A stretch of 64,000 bases of DNA from the NCBI RefSeq assembly GCF_029407905.1, contig NC_073624.1, positions 109,182,001 through 109,246,000 of the forward strand. The letters run 5' to 3'. The notes under the pieces were generated by a model. That model searched no databases. It was not told the origin of the DNA and was given only the letters and a program-made list of their open reading frames with translations. The DNA is from Bubalus kerabau. Taxonomy: Eukaryota; Chordata; Mammalia; Artiodactyla; Bovidae. The stretch's first letter is position 1. Each line of letters starts with the position of its first letter. Made by a program: the position numbers and the translations under genes. Below are positions 11,292 through 22,874 of this stretch, piece after piece.

Positions 11292-11913
11292 GATAACAGA
11301 AATGTTACAAAGAAGAACTGATATGAGTAGAAAAATAAGATTCTATTTTGAGGCTTTAGATACATTATACAGATGAAGATTGAGGAGATAATTTGCAATT
11401 ATCTTACCTGTATGCTCCAAATAAATGATGTCATTGGCTGTAATAACTAATCTGAAAGTCTTAGCAGCTTTCTATAGTACATGTATTCCTTGCTCTAATG
11501 CAGATATTCCTGTTGGCAAGCATTTCAGGTAATTATTCACGGGCAGGTACTTTATATTTTGTTGCTTATACCGTGTTCAGTATCTCCATTCATTTGCTGA
11601 ATAAAGATAAGGAAGGTCAAATATTTTGTAAGAAAGATTTCTGGAAGCTGGGTATTGAAGTGACATACATGAATCACCTTTGTCCACATTCCACTGTGTA
11701 AAACTGTAAGGAGGCTGGAATACATAGTCTACTTGTATGTCTAGGAGTAAAAGGTGAATACACATAATCTCTGCCATATTTTGCTTGGTTAAGAGGTGAG
11801 GAATTGTGACGTGAACCTGAGCAGCAGAATGGAAGTGACCATGAAAACCTGATGATAAGTGGATATTTTGAAAAACTATGTGTACATGAAAAAGTATGTG
11901 TACATGAAAAATC
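11292..11913. other. Unassigned spacer with an 18-bp tandem duplication
   Basis: Mostly unassigned. At 11877-11911 the unit tatgtgtacatgaaaaag is present twice in tandem (11877-11894 and 11895-11911), directly next to the left edge of duplication copy 2 at 11914. Confidence 0.55.
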
Positions 11914-13535
11914 AATGAATATTGAACCTAAGCGATATTTGAAGATTATAATTTCAAACAGGTGACTTTTGCATCTAAGGTAGAAAAAACTTATAGTAAC
12001 TGTAAAGAAAAACCCAGAAGACATAAATATTATAGCTAAATAAGAAAGCAAAAAACTAATAGTAAAAGAGTAAAAGGTCCAATTAACATCATGGCTTTTT
12101 CCAATAGGACTAGTGGAATATGAAAATCAGTTTTTTTTTTTTTTTGTTTGTTTGTTTTTACCTGAAGAGGAAAAAAATCCTTTTGTAAACAATACTTTTG
12201 GGTTTTTTTTGCTTTTCTTTTTTTTTTTTTTAATTTATTTATTTTAATTGGAGGCTAATTACTTTACAATATTGTAGTGGTTTTGCCATACACTGACATG
12301 AATCAGCCATGGGTGGACATGTTTTCCCCACCTTGAACTCCCCTCCCACCTCCCTCCCCATCCCATCCCTCAGGGTCATCCCAGTGCACCAGCCCTGAGC
12401 GCCCTGTCTCATGCATGGAACCTGGACTGGTGATCTGTTTCACATATGGTAATATACATGTTTCAATGATATTCTCTCAAATCATCCCACCCTCGTCTTC
12501 TCCCACAGAGTCCAAAAGTCTGTTCTTTACATTTGAGTCTATCTCGCATATAGGGTTATCGTTACCATCTTTCTAAATTCCATATATACGTGTTGATATA
12601 CTGTATTGGTGTTTTTCGTTCTAACTTACTTCACTCTGTACAATAGGCTCCAGTTTCATCCACCTCATCAGAACTGATTCAAATGCATTCTTTTAAATGG
12701 CTGAGTGATATACCATTGTGTATATGTACCACAGCTTTCTTATCCATTCGTCTGCCGATGGACATCTAGGTTGCTTCCATGTGCTAGCTATTGTAAACAG
12801 TGCTGCGATGAACATTGGGGTGCACGTGTCTCTTTCAATTCTTGTTTCCTCGGTGTGTATGCCCAGCAGTGGGATTGCTGGGTCATATAGCAGTTCTATT
12901 TCCAGTTTTTTAAAAAAATCTCCACACTGTTCTCCATAGTGGCTGTACTAGTTTGCATTCCCATGAACAGTGTAAGAGGGTTCCCTTTTCTCCACACCCT
13001 CTCTAGCATTTATTGTTTGTAGACTTTTTGATAGCAGCCATTCTGACTGGTGTGAAATGGTACCTCATTGTGGTTTTGATTTGCATTTCTCTGACAATGA
13101 GTGATGTTGAGCATCTTTTCATGTGTTTGTTAGCTATCTGCATGCCTTCTTTGGAGAAAATGGATTAAAGATCTAAATATAAGACCAGAAACTATAAAAC
13201 TCCTACAGGAAAACATAGGCAAAACACTCTCTGACATAAATCACAGCAGGATCCTCTATGACCCACATCCCAGAGTAATGGAAATAAAAGCAAAAATAAA
13301 CAAATGGGGCTTAATTAATCTTAAAAGCTTCTGCACAACGAAGGAAACTATAAGCAAGGTGAAAAGACAGCCTTGAGAATGGGAGAAAATAATAGCAAAC
13401 GAAGCAACTGACAAAGAATTAATCTCAAAATATACAAGGAGCTCCTGCAGCTCAATTACAGAAAAATAAATGAGCCAATCAAAGAATATAAATAATACTT
13501 TTTGGTTACAAATTCACACAAGCAATTTCACAGCA
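11914..13535. repeat. Direct duplication, copy 2, interrupted by L1
   Basis: The second copy of the 10184-10482 block runs 11914-12204, is broken by the L1 at 12205-13490, and finishes after the target duplication at 13508-13535 ('acaaattcacacaagcaatt' and following). The copy-1 A-run is replaced by a T-run with (TTTG) words at about 12131-12160. Because the L1 lies in copy 2 only, the duplication predates the L1 insertion. Confidence 0.85.
12205..13490 (-). repeat. L1 with inverted 5' segment (twin-priming type)
   Basis: 12205-13159 is the L1 3' part on the minus strand: reversed A tail, 3' UTR, then the end of ORF2 back to 'ttctttggagaaa'. At 13159/13160 the strand flips, and 13160-13490 is plus-strand ORF2 ('atggattaaagatctaaa' to 'gagccaatcaaag'). 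The two parts correspond to adjacent L1 stretches (compare 47038-47970 and 46687-47012 in this window), with about 25 bases lost at the junction. The flanks are near-identical: 12189-12204 acaatacttttgggtt and 13491-13507 aataatactttttggtt. This is the structure expected of twin priming. Confidence 0.92.
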
Positions 13536-13600
13536 TCTTATATTACTTTGGAATATATATGGAAAGAGTAAATAAAAATTTTAAAGTATATTAGTATAAA

Positions 13601-13827
13601 AATCCCATGGATGGAGGAGCCTGGTATGCTGCAGTCCCTGGGGTCGCTGAGGGTCAGACACGACTGAGCGACTTCACTTTCACTTTTCACTTTCATGCAT
13701 TGGAGAAGGAAATGGCAACCCACTCCAGTGTTCTTGCCTGGAGAATCCCAGGGATGGGGGAGCCTGGTGGTCTGCCGTCTATGGGGTCGCACAGAGTCGG
13801 GCACAACTGAAGCAACTTAACAGCACA
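13601..13827 (+). repeat. Bov-A2 SINE, 5'-truncated, with TSD
   Basis: Starts inside the first Bov-A unit ('aatcccatggatggagg') and runs to the end of the second unit ('gaagcaacttaacagcac'). Eight bases, agtataaa, are duplicated at 13593-13600 and 13828-13835. The shortened 5' end together with a target duplication indicates incomplete reverse transcription rather than later deletion. Confidence 0.92.
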
Positions 13828-13842
13828 GTATAAAGTATATTG

Positions 13843-14049
13843 GGATTCCCTGGTGGCTCAGATGGTAAAGAATCTGCCTGCAATGCAGAAGACCTGGGTT
13901 CAATCTCTGGGTTGGGAAGTTCCCTTGGAAAAAGAAATGGCAACCCACTTCAGTTTTCTTGCCTGGAGAATCCCCATGGACAGCAGAGCTGGCGGGCCAC
14001 AGTCCATGGGGTCACAAAGAGTTGGACACAACTGAGTGACTAAGCACAC
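13843..14049 (+). repeat. Bov-tA SINE
   Basis: Complete head-to-tail Bov-tA starting 'gattccctggtggctcag', with B-box-like 'gggttcaatctctgg' and Bov-A body to 'gagtgactaagcacacc'. It lies only about 15 bp after the preceding Bov-A2, in the same orientation. Confidence 0.94.
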
Positions 14050-14081
14050 CACCTTCACAATATTAAACTAGTTTTTGTAAA

Positions 14082-15954
14082 TTGTTGTTGTGGTTTTTCA
14101 ATCACTCAATCATGTCCAGCTATTTGCAGCCCCATGAACTGCAGCACACCAGGCTTCCCTGTCCTTCATTACATCCCTGAGTTTCCTCAAACTCATGTCC
14201 ATTGAGCAATGATGCCATCCAGCCATCTCATTATCTGTCATCCCCGATCTGGCCTTCAATCTTTCCCAGCACCAGGGACTTTTTCAGTGAGTCTGCACTT
14301 CACATTAGGTGGCGAAAGTATTGGGGCTTCAGCTTCAACATCAGTTTTTCCGATGAATATTCAGGATTGATTTCCTTTAGGACTGACTGGTTGTATCTCC
14401 TTGCTGCCCAAGGGACTCTCAAGAGTGTTCTCCAGCACCACAGTCTGAAAGTATCAGTTCTTTGGCACTCAGCCTTCTTTACAGTCCAACTCTCACATCC
14501 ATACATGTCTACTGGAAAAATCATAGCTTTGACTAGATGGACTTTTGTTGGCAAAGTAATGTCTCTGCTTTTTAATACACTGTCTTCCAAGGAAGAAGCA
14601 TCTTTTAAGTCCATGGCTGCAGTCATGTCTGTAGTGATTTTGGAGCCCAAGAAAATAAAGTCTGTCAATGTTTCCATTGTTTTCCCACCTATTTGCCATA
14701 AAGTGATGAGACCAGATGCCATGATCTTAGTTCTCTGAATGTTGAGTTTTAATTCAGCTTTTTCACTCTCCTCTTTCACCTTCATCAAGATGCTCTTTAG
14801 TTCCTCTTTGTTTTCTGCCATAAGGGTGGTGTCATCTGCATATCTGAGGTTATTGATATTTATCCTGGCAATCTTGATTCCAGCTTGCTATTCATCCAGC
14901 CTGGCATTTCGCACGATGTATTCTGCATATAAGTTAAATAAGCAGGGTGACAGTATACAGCCTTGATGTACTCCTTTCCGAATTTGGAACCAGTTTGTTG
15001 TTCCATGTCTGGTTCTAACTGTTGCTTCTTCACCTGAATACGGATTTCTCAGGAGGCAGTTCAGGTGGTCTGGTATTCCCATCTCTTTAAGAATTTTCCA
15101 CAGTTTGTTATGATCTACACAGTCAAAGACTTTAGCATAGTCACTGAAGCAGATGTTTTTCTGGAATTCCTTTGCTTTTTCAATGATCCAACGGATGTTG
15201 GCAATTTGATTTCTGGTTCCTCTGCCTTTTCTAAATCCAGCTTGAACATCTGGAATTTCTCAGTTCATGTACTGTTGAATCCTAGCTTGGAGAATTTTTA
15301 GGATTTCCTTGCTAGCATGTGAAATGAGTGCATTTGTAGAGTAGTTTGAACATTCTTTGGCATTGCCCTTCTTTGGTACTGGAATTAAAAACTGACCTTT
15401 TCCAGTCCTGTGGACACTCCTGAGTTTTCCAAATTTGCTGGTATATTGAGTGCAGCACTTTCATAGCATCATCGTTTAAGATCTGAAGTAGCTCAGCTGG
15501 AATTCCATCACCTCCACTAGCTTTGTTCCTAAGGCCCACTTGACTTTGCATTCCAGGATGTCTGGCTCTAGGTGAGTGATCACAACACTGAAGTTATCCA
15601 GGTCATGAAGATCTTTTTTGTATAGTTCTTCTGGGTATTCTTGTCACCTCTTCTTAATATCTTCTGCTTCTGTTAGGTCCATACCATTTCTGTTTTTTAT
15701 TGTGCCCATCTTTGCATGAAATGTTCCCTTGGTATCTCCAATTTTCTTAAAAGGATTTCTAGTCTTTTCCATTCTATTTTTTTCCCTCTATTTCTTTGCA
15801 TTGTTCACTTAGGAAGGATTTCTTATCTCTCCTTGATATTCTTTGGAGCTCAGCATTCAGTTTGGTGTGTCTTTCCTTTTCTCCTTTGCCTTCACTTCTC
15901 TTTTTTTCTCAACTATTTGCAAGGCCTTCTCAGATAACCATTTTGCCTTTTTCC
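14082..15954 (-). repeat. BovB LINE, 1.87 kb, RT and 3' end
   Basis: Antisense BovB from its 3' tail (left, with a (TTG) repeat at 14082-14090) back to the spacer between endonuclease and RT (right, near 15950). On the minus strand the RT YADD region lies near 14830-14860, the QGC motif B region near 14945-14970 and the 'DYAK.FD' motif A region near 15115-15145. The frame is broken by several stops and indels. The word ttttgtaaa flanks it at 14073-14081 and 15955-15963 as target duplication. The endonuclease domain was not copied. Confidence 0.92.
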
Positions 15955-15963
15955 TTTTGTAAA

Positions 15964-17272
15964 CAGGAATTATATTAACTAAGTATTTCTGCCAATAGGA
16001 TAAATGAGATCAACACATTGAACTGGTAGAAGAGATCCAATTATTTTCTTTAGTTTTGTTCATCCTTTAATGCAACTTGTAGGAAAACATTAAGGGTTTT
16101 TCAGAAATAAAACTTTTTTTTTCCTAATTTGAGCCTCTATGGAGATATATCTTCATGTTAGATCTGCACAAGAGGACTCTAAATCCTACTTTCTGGATTA
16201 TTAAAAACCTCTCCTATGCTTTTTTCATAGATAATGGTATAGTTCCTTGTTGGATTAAATCAAAACTATGCAAAATAAGAGGCTAGCCATATTGTTTGGC
16301 AAGGCACACCAATACAATCCATAAATAGATATATTCCACATTTTAAGTTAAATATCATAAAAGTAGTTTGTGCCTACAGTGTGGTACTATATTCTACACA
16401 TGTTATGGTATATATTATTAACTGAGATTTATAGTGGAAATTTACCTCGAAGTCTGTTTTTTTTTTTTTTAATAGTGTATTTTCCAGTAAATGGGTGGAT
16501 TTTTTAATTGGCACATTTTAATATCCTCAATGTTTATTTCAATTATAGACATGTTGCTCCGACAGATGTTTCCAAAGGAAATGTTTATTTCAATATTAGC
16601 AGAGAAACATCTGCTGTTGGAAGGAGAAAGACTGCCATTTTATTTCTAAAACTTAGAAAGGCCAGTGGCTCATCACCAAAACCATCTACCATCCATCTTA
16701 AACAAACATATTTATGTTATTAGGAATGAACAATAATTTCCTTAATATTTCCTGGAACTAATTGTGTTCTGCTGAGATACTTGAAACTGTTTCTTTGTGA
16801 TTCTATAATCTTTTCATTTGCCTATATTCATACAACCCAATGTAAAGGCTCTTAAATATGACTGTTAACTCTCTAATGAACTGTGACATAATAATACAGA
16901 GGAAAAGTTTACATTTATCATTACTTCCAGCAGTAGAACATCTGAGCATAACAGAAGTACTAGCTGCATTGATTTGGGTTCACATGTTTTTGTCTAAGCC
17001 AAAGAAAAATTAATAAGTTCATTTTTGCAAAGTAAAAATTATTTTTCCAACAAAAGTAAATATGATGATTATATCTCTTCAAACAACATATTCTTTCCCC
17101 TCAGGGTTACAACTAGTCCCCAAGAAGCCTAGAGGATAAGAATTGCTTGGAACATTGAATAAATAAATTAACAATTGGTTCAAGAACTTCAAGTAGTTCA
17201 TACCAATGGCTGCTTTTACACAAAAGGAGTGATGATTGCAACAGGAAGATTAACAAGAGAATTTGTTTTCAA
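15964..17272. other. Unassigned sequence with a short inverted repeat
   Basis: No named repeat or exon recognised. A perfect 10-bp inverted repeat, cagatgtttc at 16563-16572 and gaaacatctg at 16604-16613, frames a 31-base loop. The 14-mer aatgtttatttcaa occurs twice nearby (from 16529 and from 16580). An open frame covering 16508-16723 has no recognisable domain and is probably chance. Confidence 0.45.
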
Positions 17273-17280
17273 ATTTACTT

Positions 17281-17950
17281 CAGTTCAGTTCAGTCGCTCA
17301 GTCATGTCCGACTCTTTGCGACCCCATGGACTGCAGCACACCAGGGTTCTTTGTCCATCACCAGCTCCCTTTGAATGAGCTTATTCAAACTCATGTCCAT
17401 TGAGTTGGTGATGCCATCCAACTATCTCATCCTCTGTCGTCCCCTTCTCCTCCCATCTTCAGTCTTTCCCAGAATCAGGGTCTTTACCAAGGAGTTAGTT
17501 CTTTGCATCAGGTGACCAAAGTACTGGAGCTTCAGCTTCAGCATCTGTCTTTTCAGTGAATATTCAGGGTTGATTTCCTTTAGGATGGACTGGTTGGATC
17601 TCCTTGCAGTCCAAGGGACTCTCAAGAGTCTTCTCCAACACTACAGTTCATAAGCATCAATTCTTCGGCACTCAGCTTTCTTTATAGTCCAACTCTCACA
17701 TCCATACATGACTACTGGAAAAACCATAGCTTTGACTAGATGGACTTTTGTTGGCAAAGTAATGTCTCTGCTTTTAAATATGCTGTCTAGGTTAGTCATA
17801 ACTTTTCTTCCAAGGAGCAAGTGTCTTTTAATTTCATGGCTGCAATCTCCATCTTCAGTGATTTTGGAGCCCAATAAATAAAGTGTCTCACAGTTTCCAT
17901 TGTTTCCATCTATTTGCTTTGAAGTGATGGGACCAGATGACATCACTTAT
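17281..17950 (-). repeat. BovB LINE 3' part
   Basis: Antisense BovB, ~670 bp, with the (CAGTT) tail at the left end and the 'catggc..cttcat' region downstream of the YADD motif at the right. The word atttactt at 17273-17280 and 17951-17958 is a plausible 8-bp target duplication. RT C-terminal reading frames are broken. Confidence 0.9.
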
Positions 17951-18194
17951 ATTTACTTAGATAAATTTACTCATATAAATTCAAATTGCAGCTCAACAAC
18001 TGTCTCGTGTAAAGTCCTTATAACAGTACCTAACACAGAGCAAGCTATTATTGCTAATAATGTTCTGTTCAAGAGAAAGAAGAGGTTGTAGGAGAACACA
18101 AAAGAAACATATAACCTGGTGGTATTCTTCTATTTCAGACCCATGAGAGGCACATGAATTTACTCACCCATTTAATAAATTTTTACTTTGCTTT

Positions 18195-18785
18195 TACTGA
18201 TTTATAGTTGTACAATATTATGTTTTGGGTGTTCAACATAGTGATTCACAATTTTTAAAGGTTGCATGCATGTATGTTAAGTTACTTCAGTCATGTTAAT
18301 CTCTTTTGACCCTATGGACTGAAGCCTGCCGTGATTTTCTGTCCATGGGATTCTCCAGGCAAGAATACTGGAGTAGGTTGCTGTACCCTTATCCAGGGGA
18401 CCTTCCTGACCCAGGGATCAAACCCGGTTCCCTTATGTCTACTTGCATTGGCAGGAGAGTTGTTTTTGTTTTTGTTTTTTTCACCACTAGCATCACCTGG
18501 GAAGCCCTTTTTAAAGGTTATATTCCTTTTATAGTTATTATAAAAGTACTAACTATATTCCTTGTACTATATATCCTTGTAGCTTATTTTATAGTATAGT
18601 TTGTATCTCTTAAACCCCTACCCCTTTCTAACTCTTTCTCTTTCACTCCCCACTGATAAGCACTAGTCTATTTTCTATATCTGTGAGTTTATTCTTTTTT
18701 GTTATGTTCATTAGTTTGCTATATGTTTTAGTTTCCACATGTAAGTGATATCAGGCTATATTTGTCTTTCTGTGTCTGCCATTTA
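18195..18785 (-). repeat. Older artiodactyl L1 3' UTR, split by Bov-tA
   Basis: The left piece (18195-18263, 'tttatagttgtacaatatta', 'tcaacatagtgattcac') and right piece (18520-18785, 'gtttgtatctcttaaacccc', 'ttttctatatctgtgagttt', 'gtttccacatgtaagtgat') follow the antisense 3' end of an older L1 lineage common in cetartiodactyls. It is more diverged than the L1 copies at 7.7, 12.2 and 45-48 kb. A Bov-tA separates the two parts. Confidence 0.65.
18264..18507 (-). repeat. Bov-tA SINE inserted in older L1, with TSD
   Basis: Antisense Bov-tA from 'gcatgcatgtatgttaagtt' to the reversed tRNA-like head 'accactagcatcacctggg'. A perfect 12-bp duplication, tttttaaaggtt, flanks it at 18252-18263 and 18508-18519. 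The copy carries a small (TTTTTG) expansion in the head-proximal region at about 18463-18482. Confidence 0.95.
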
Positions 18786-18949
18786 ATATTTTCAAGCCAT
18801 AGCCCATACCAGGCTACTTATTAGGATCTGTGACCCTAGCAATTAACAAGACAAAAGTGGCCTGGCCCTTGGAGAGGTCAGCAAATCCCATCACTGGAGA
18901 GTAGTACACAATTGTATCAGATAAGTGACAACTGCCTTGAAGCAACCAC

Positions 18950-19165
18950 CACGTGCTAGGTCCTTATAATTAATAACAATACTGACATTGTGTTAATTTT
19001 AATCAACAGTTACTTTACATTTGTTATCTTTAATTTCACAACAACCATAGGGTACCTACTACACTCATATTATAGGTAAGGATCTTGATATAGCACAGAA
19101 TTTAATGGTCTCATTGAGCTCACGCAACTGGCAAAATGACAGGGCCAGAATTCGCATCTCCGCCC
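18950..19165 (-). repeat. MIR SINE
   Basis: Antisense MIR order: 'acgtgctaggtccttataat', 'tttaatttcacaacaacc', 'gtaaggatcttgat', 'gagctcacgcaactggcaaa', 'ggccagaattcgcatctcc'. It is diverged, as expected of an ancient mammalian SINE. Confidence 0.8.
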
Positions 19166-19335
19166 CACTTACTACACTAGCTATTGCAGAGTGAGTGAGA
19201 GGTTTCCTCCTAGAAATCCCTATACTCTGCATAATTTTGTTCTTGTTGTTGTTGGTTTTACACTGAGTGCTATCTTCTCCCTCAGGGAACCACTCTCTGT
19301 TTTACCCTAAATCAAATACCAAAATTTTTAACCAT

Positions 19336-19505
19336 GCAATTGGTTCTCAAACCTCCCTGAACATTGGATTAGCCCTTAAAAATTACTAATGTACTGTTCC
19401 TACCAACAGAAATAATGATTTAATTGGTCTGAGTTATTGCCTGGGTATTGAATTTTTAAAGCCTCCTGGATGATTTCAATGTATTGTGAAGGCTGATAAT
19501 CAATG
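19336..19505 (+). mobile_element. MER5A-like hAT miniature transposon
   Basis: Begins 'gcaattggttctcaaacctc' and continues 'ttaaaaattactaatgtact', 'taattggtctgagttattgc' and 'aaagcctcctggatgatttc'. This is the order of MER5A, as at 7196. It is strongly diverged and the last bases are not clear. Confidence 0.7.
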
Positions 19506-19779
19506 AACTAAGAAATAAATGATTGCTTGGGTGGTGCTTAAATAGGGATCAGAGATATAAATTAAGGTATTGTTTATATAATTTGAAAAATTACATTGAA
19601 AAATAATAAAAATTATAAATTCAATTTTATAAAAATGATTTGCAGTTTCTATAAAGATTAAAAATATAGTTTATTATGTATATTATTGATAAAATAATAT
19701 AATTGATTAAAACATGTTACTATTATTGATAGAATAACAAAAGACACAAAATTTCCCCATATAATTTATATGCTCCATG

Positions 19780-20470
19780 ACTTGAAACTAAACATTAAAA
19801 AAATGAAGATCATGGCAACCAATCCTATGACTTTGTGGCAAGTAGAGGGGGAAAAAGTGGAAACAGTGTTAGATTTCATTTTCTTAGCTCCAAAATCTAT
19901 GCGGATGGTGACTGCAGCCATGAAATTAAAAGATGCTTGCTCTTTGGAAGAAAAGCTATGATAAACCAAGATAGTGTATTAAAAAGCAGAGATATCTCTT
20001 TGCCAACAAAGTCCATATAGCCAAAGCTATGGTTTTTCTGGTAGTCGTGTACAGATGTGAGAGTTGGACCATAACAATGCTGAGTGCCAAAGAATTGATG
20101 CTTTCAAATTGTGGTGTTGGAGAAGACTCTTGAGAATCTGTCCCTTGGACTGCAAGGAGATCCAACCAGTCCATCCTAAACAAAATCAACCCTGAATAGT
20201 CATTGGAAGGACTGAATGTGAAGCTGAAGCTTCAATACTTTAGCCACCTAATGCAAAGAGCCGATTCATTGGAAAAGACCCTGATGCTGGGAAAGATTGA
20301 GGGCAGGAGAAGGGGCCTACAGAAAATGAGATGGTTGGCATCACCAGCTCCGTGGATATGAATTTGAGCAAAGTCCAGGAGATAGTAAAGGACATGGAAG
20401 CCTGGTGTGCTGCAGTCCATGGGGTCACAAAGAGTTGGACACGACTTAGTAACTGAACAACAACAACCAT
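19780..20470 (+). repeat. BovB LINE 3' part
   Basis: Sense BovB beginning 'aaactaaacattaaaaaaat', the region after the YADD motif, and running to the 3' end 'gtaactgaacaacaacaacc'. The 3' tail here is a (CAA) repeat rather than (CTGAA). The RT C-terminal reading is interrupted by frameshifts. The target duplication is unclear. Confidence 0.88.
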
Positions 20471-20768
20471 TAGATTGTCCACAAACTAGCTTCTGCCTTC
20501 ACACACATTTCACACTTTGTATTTCTTGTACTATTCACATTTTTTGGCACTGAGAGTCATCAAAGGAGTTTACATTTCAGTGCAACCTCTAGCCCTGTCA
20601 GTATGCCCTGGTAGATATGCATTATAATCAGCACAAATATTCCTGAATGCTATTCATAGCTGGCACAGCTAGCAATTATTTTGCTGTACACCAAAGATAC
20701 CATGAACCATTCAACTACTTCTTACTAAACCCCAAAGACATTTATCCCCAACTCAACTTCCCCTTAGT

Positions 20769-20959
20769 GTCAGTCACTCAGTCGTGTCTGACTGTGATCC
20801 CATGGACTGTAGCCCATCAGGCTCCTCTGTCCATGGAATTCTCCTGGCAAGAATACTGGAGTGGGTTGCCATGTCCTTCTCCAGGGGATCTTCCTGACCA
20901 AGGGATCGAACCTGGGTCTCCTGCATTGTAGGCAGATTCTTTACTGTCTGAGCCACCAG
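20769..20959 (-). repeat. Bov-tA SINE
   Basis: Antisense Bov-tA from 'gtcagtcactcagtcgtg' to the reversed head 'tttactgtctgagccaccag'. The B-box-like complement 'ggatcgaacctgggtctcc' is intact. The left boundary is approximate. Confidence 0.92.
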
Positions 20960-21249
20960 TCACTCTACTAGGGGAAGTGTGATGGAGTGGAAAGGCATGT
21001 AGTGAGGAGACAATGTTCTCAATGACTCTAGTTATAATATTACTTTTGAAAATATTACTAAATTTTCATAACCATTAAGAGACCTGTTAAAGTGAGGGAT
21101 CTTGAAAATTAAGCTTTACAATATTCATGGCAAATCCATCTGTAAATATTAGCCATGATTATTGTCAGTAGCATCTCCATCATTTCAATACAGGGTAATA
21201 ATCTGGGTAGAACATGTAGATAAGTAACTAATGTTATTAATTTCTATTT

Positions 21250-21415
21250 TAAGCATTTCAAAGGCATTAATGTGTTTAAGCCTCACAAGAACTTCCCGTA
21301 AGTACTATTAGGATCACCAGCTCTCAGCTGAGGCAGGTGAGGCCCAAGAGCTCAGTGACCTTTTAACTCACAAAGTGAGTACATGGCAGATGTGAACACA
21401 GACAGCCTGATTCTT
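21250..21415 (-). repeat. MIR SINE
   Basis: Antisense MIR: 'taagcctcacaagaacttcc', 'gtaagtactattaggatcac', 'agctgaggcaggtgaggccc', 'gagtacatggcagatgtgaa'. Diverged. Confidence 0.75.
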
Positions 21416-22708
21416 GAGGGCATGTTAGGCATCTCTTTGAAGCTCAGCCTGAACTGAAAATGCATAATCGTTTACCCTAGTATGAGGAACCACCAAATAT
21501 TTATTTTAAATCCCTGAATAGGGAATATGGGAGCTGATGAAAATTAACGGAAAACTGACTGCTTGAATGAAAAATAGGTGGGTCTATGGAGTCAGTATGG
21601 GAGTCTGCCCTGTACTGTTGAGGCAGTTCACATGCAACATAAAGGAAAACTTTAAAGTGGGCCTGACAAGAGGAAAGAGAACCACTGATAGAAATGCCAA
21701 GCAAAACGAAAATTGAGTCAACTTCCTACTATGTGTCAAAGCAAAAGCCCAAAGCAAAGAGCATTTACAATGTGATTTACAGAGATACACAGGATCAATT
21801 AGCAAGACAAGGTACTTCTTTACTATTAAGATAGATACATTATAATATAAAGGCTTAACACGTTCAATCAAAGAGCTTACAAAAAATACAATGCAGTGGT
21901 TTGCATTGTGGTTCACCCAGTAAGAAATCAAAAAGGAGTGTGTGTGAACAACTGTGTAACGGTCTTGCTATGTGGTGTGAAAAGGCAAGAGAAGAACAGG
22001 GACTAAACCAAGGATCAATGTTACTCTGATAAGTCAGACTAATTCCCATTCATTGTGATTCAGTTCAGACATCAAGAAACAAAATCAGATGCACCCAACC
22101 CTGACATACTACATATTCCTTGTCTTTGTGTCTGTCTCTCTCAGAGCTTATCAGAGCATTTGGCATTTATCATAATCATTTCAGTTCTTATTTAGTTGCC
22201 TGTCTCCTCTAAAACATAGTGACCTCATTGCTGGAAGATCTTATTTTTCACTTCTGTGTTCTAGTTTTGTCACCTTGGAACTGTTCCGGAAATCATAGAG
22301 TGATGAGTGAACAAATGAATGTGGGAGGGAAGAAATGCAATGTCTCACATCCTGCTTACTATGCATCATGGGGTTTTAAATTCAGCAGGACAGAACACAG
22401 CACTGAGCCATGGCCAGGAATGTGACTCACACAACTTTCTACAAACATTGCACACTACCACCCACCCTTTGAACACTTGGAACACTTTTACTCTCGTGAT
22501 ATTTATCATATCCATTCTCCAAAATATATATATTTGTATATTATACATATATATGTTGAGTACAACCATGTGATAGACACTATTTAAAGCAAAAGTATAA
22601 GAGTGTTGAACAAAATGATACTACTTTGTGTTCTAGTTATAGAGGTTTTGTTCCTGTCCAGTTCCTGCATATTAAAAAAAAAAAAACTTATAGTCGACTC
22701 AGTGCTGT
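21416..22708. other. Unassigned intergenic sequence
   Basis: No named repeat or exon with convincing splice signals. A (TA)-rich patch lies at 22525-22556 and an A-run at 22674-22686. Minus-strand open frames at 21501-22049 overlap each other and show no known domain. Confidence 0.35.
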
Positions 22709-22715
22709 ATCACCT

Positions 22716-22838
22716 ATGGTGGTGGTGGTGGTGTAGTCACTAAGTTACAACCCCAGGGACTGTAGCCCACCAGGTTTCTCTGTCTGTCGGATTTCCCAGG
22801 CAGGAATACTGGAGTGTGTCGCCAGATTTCCTCCTCCA
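22716..22838 (-). repeat. Bov-tA SINE fragment with (TGG) repeat
   Basis: Antisense Bov-A body only ('aagttacaaccccagggac' to 'gagtgtgtcgcc'), lacking the tRNA-like head. A (TGG) microsatellite at 22716-22733 sits at its 3'-tail end. The flanks gtatcaccta (22708-22717) and atatcacata (22839-22848) look like a decayed target duplication. Confidence 0.8.
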
Positions 22839-22874
22839 ATATCACATACAATACTTGCCCATTCATTTAAATCA

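Noticed and set aside
10184..13535. The 300-bp direct repeats as a pair of LTRs around a provirus
   Set aside because: They lack clear TG..CA ends, a primer-binding site or polypurine tract, and the sequence between them shows no gag or pol.
14202..14738. A 178-codon plus-strand open frame
   Set aside because: It is the antisense of the BovB copy at 14082-15954.
20769..20959. cagtcact on both sides as a target duplication of the Bov-tA
   Set aside because: The left copy is part of the normal Bov-tA 3' sequence, so the match is probably coincidental.
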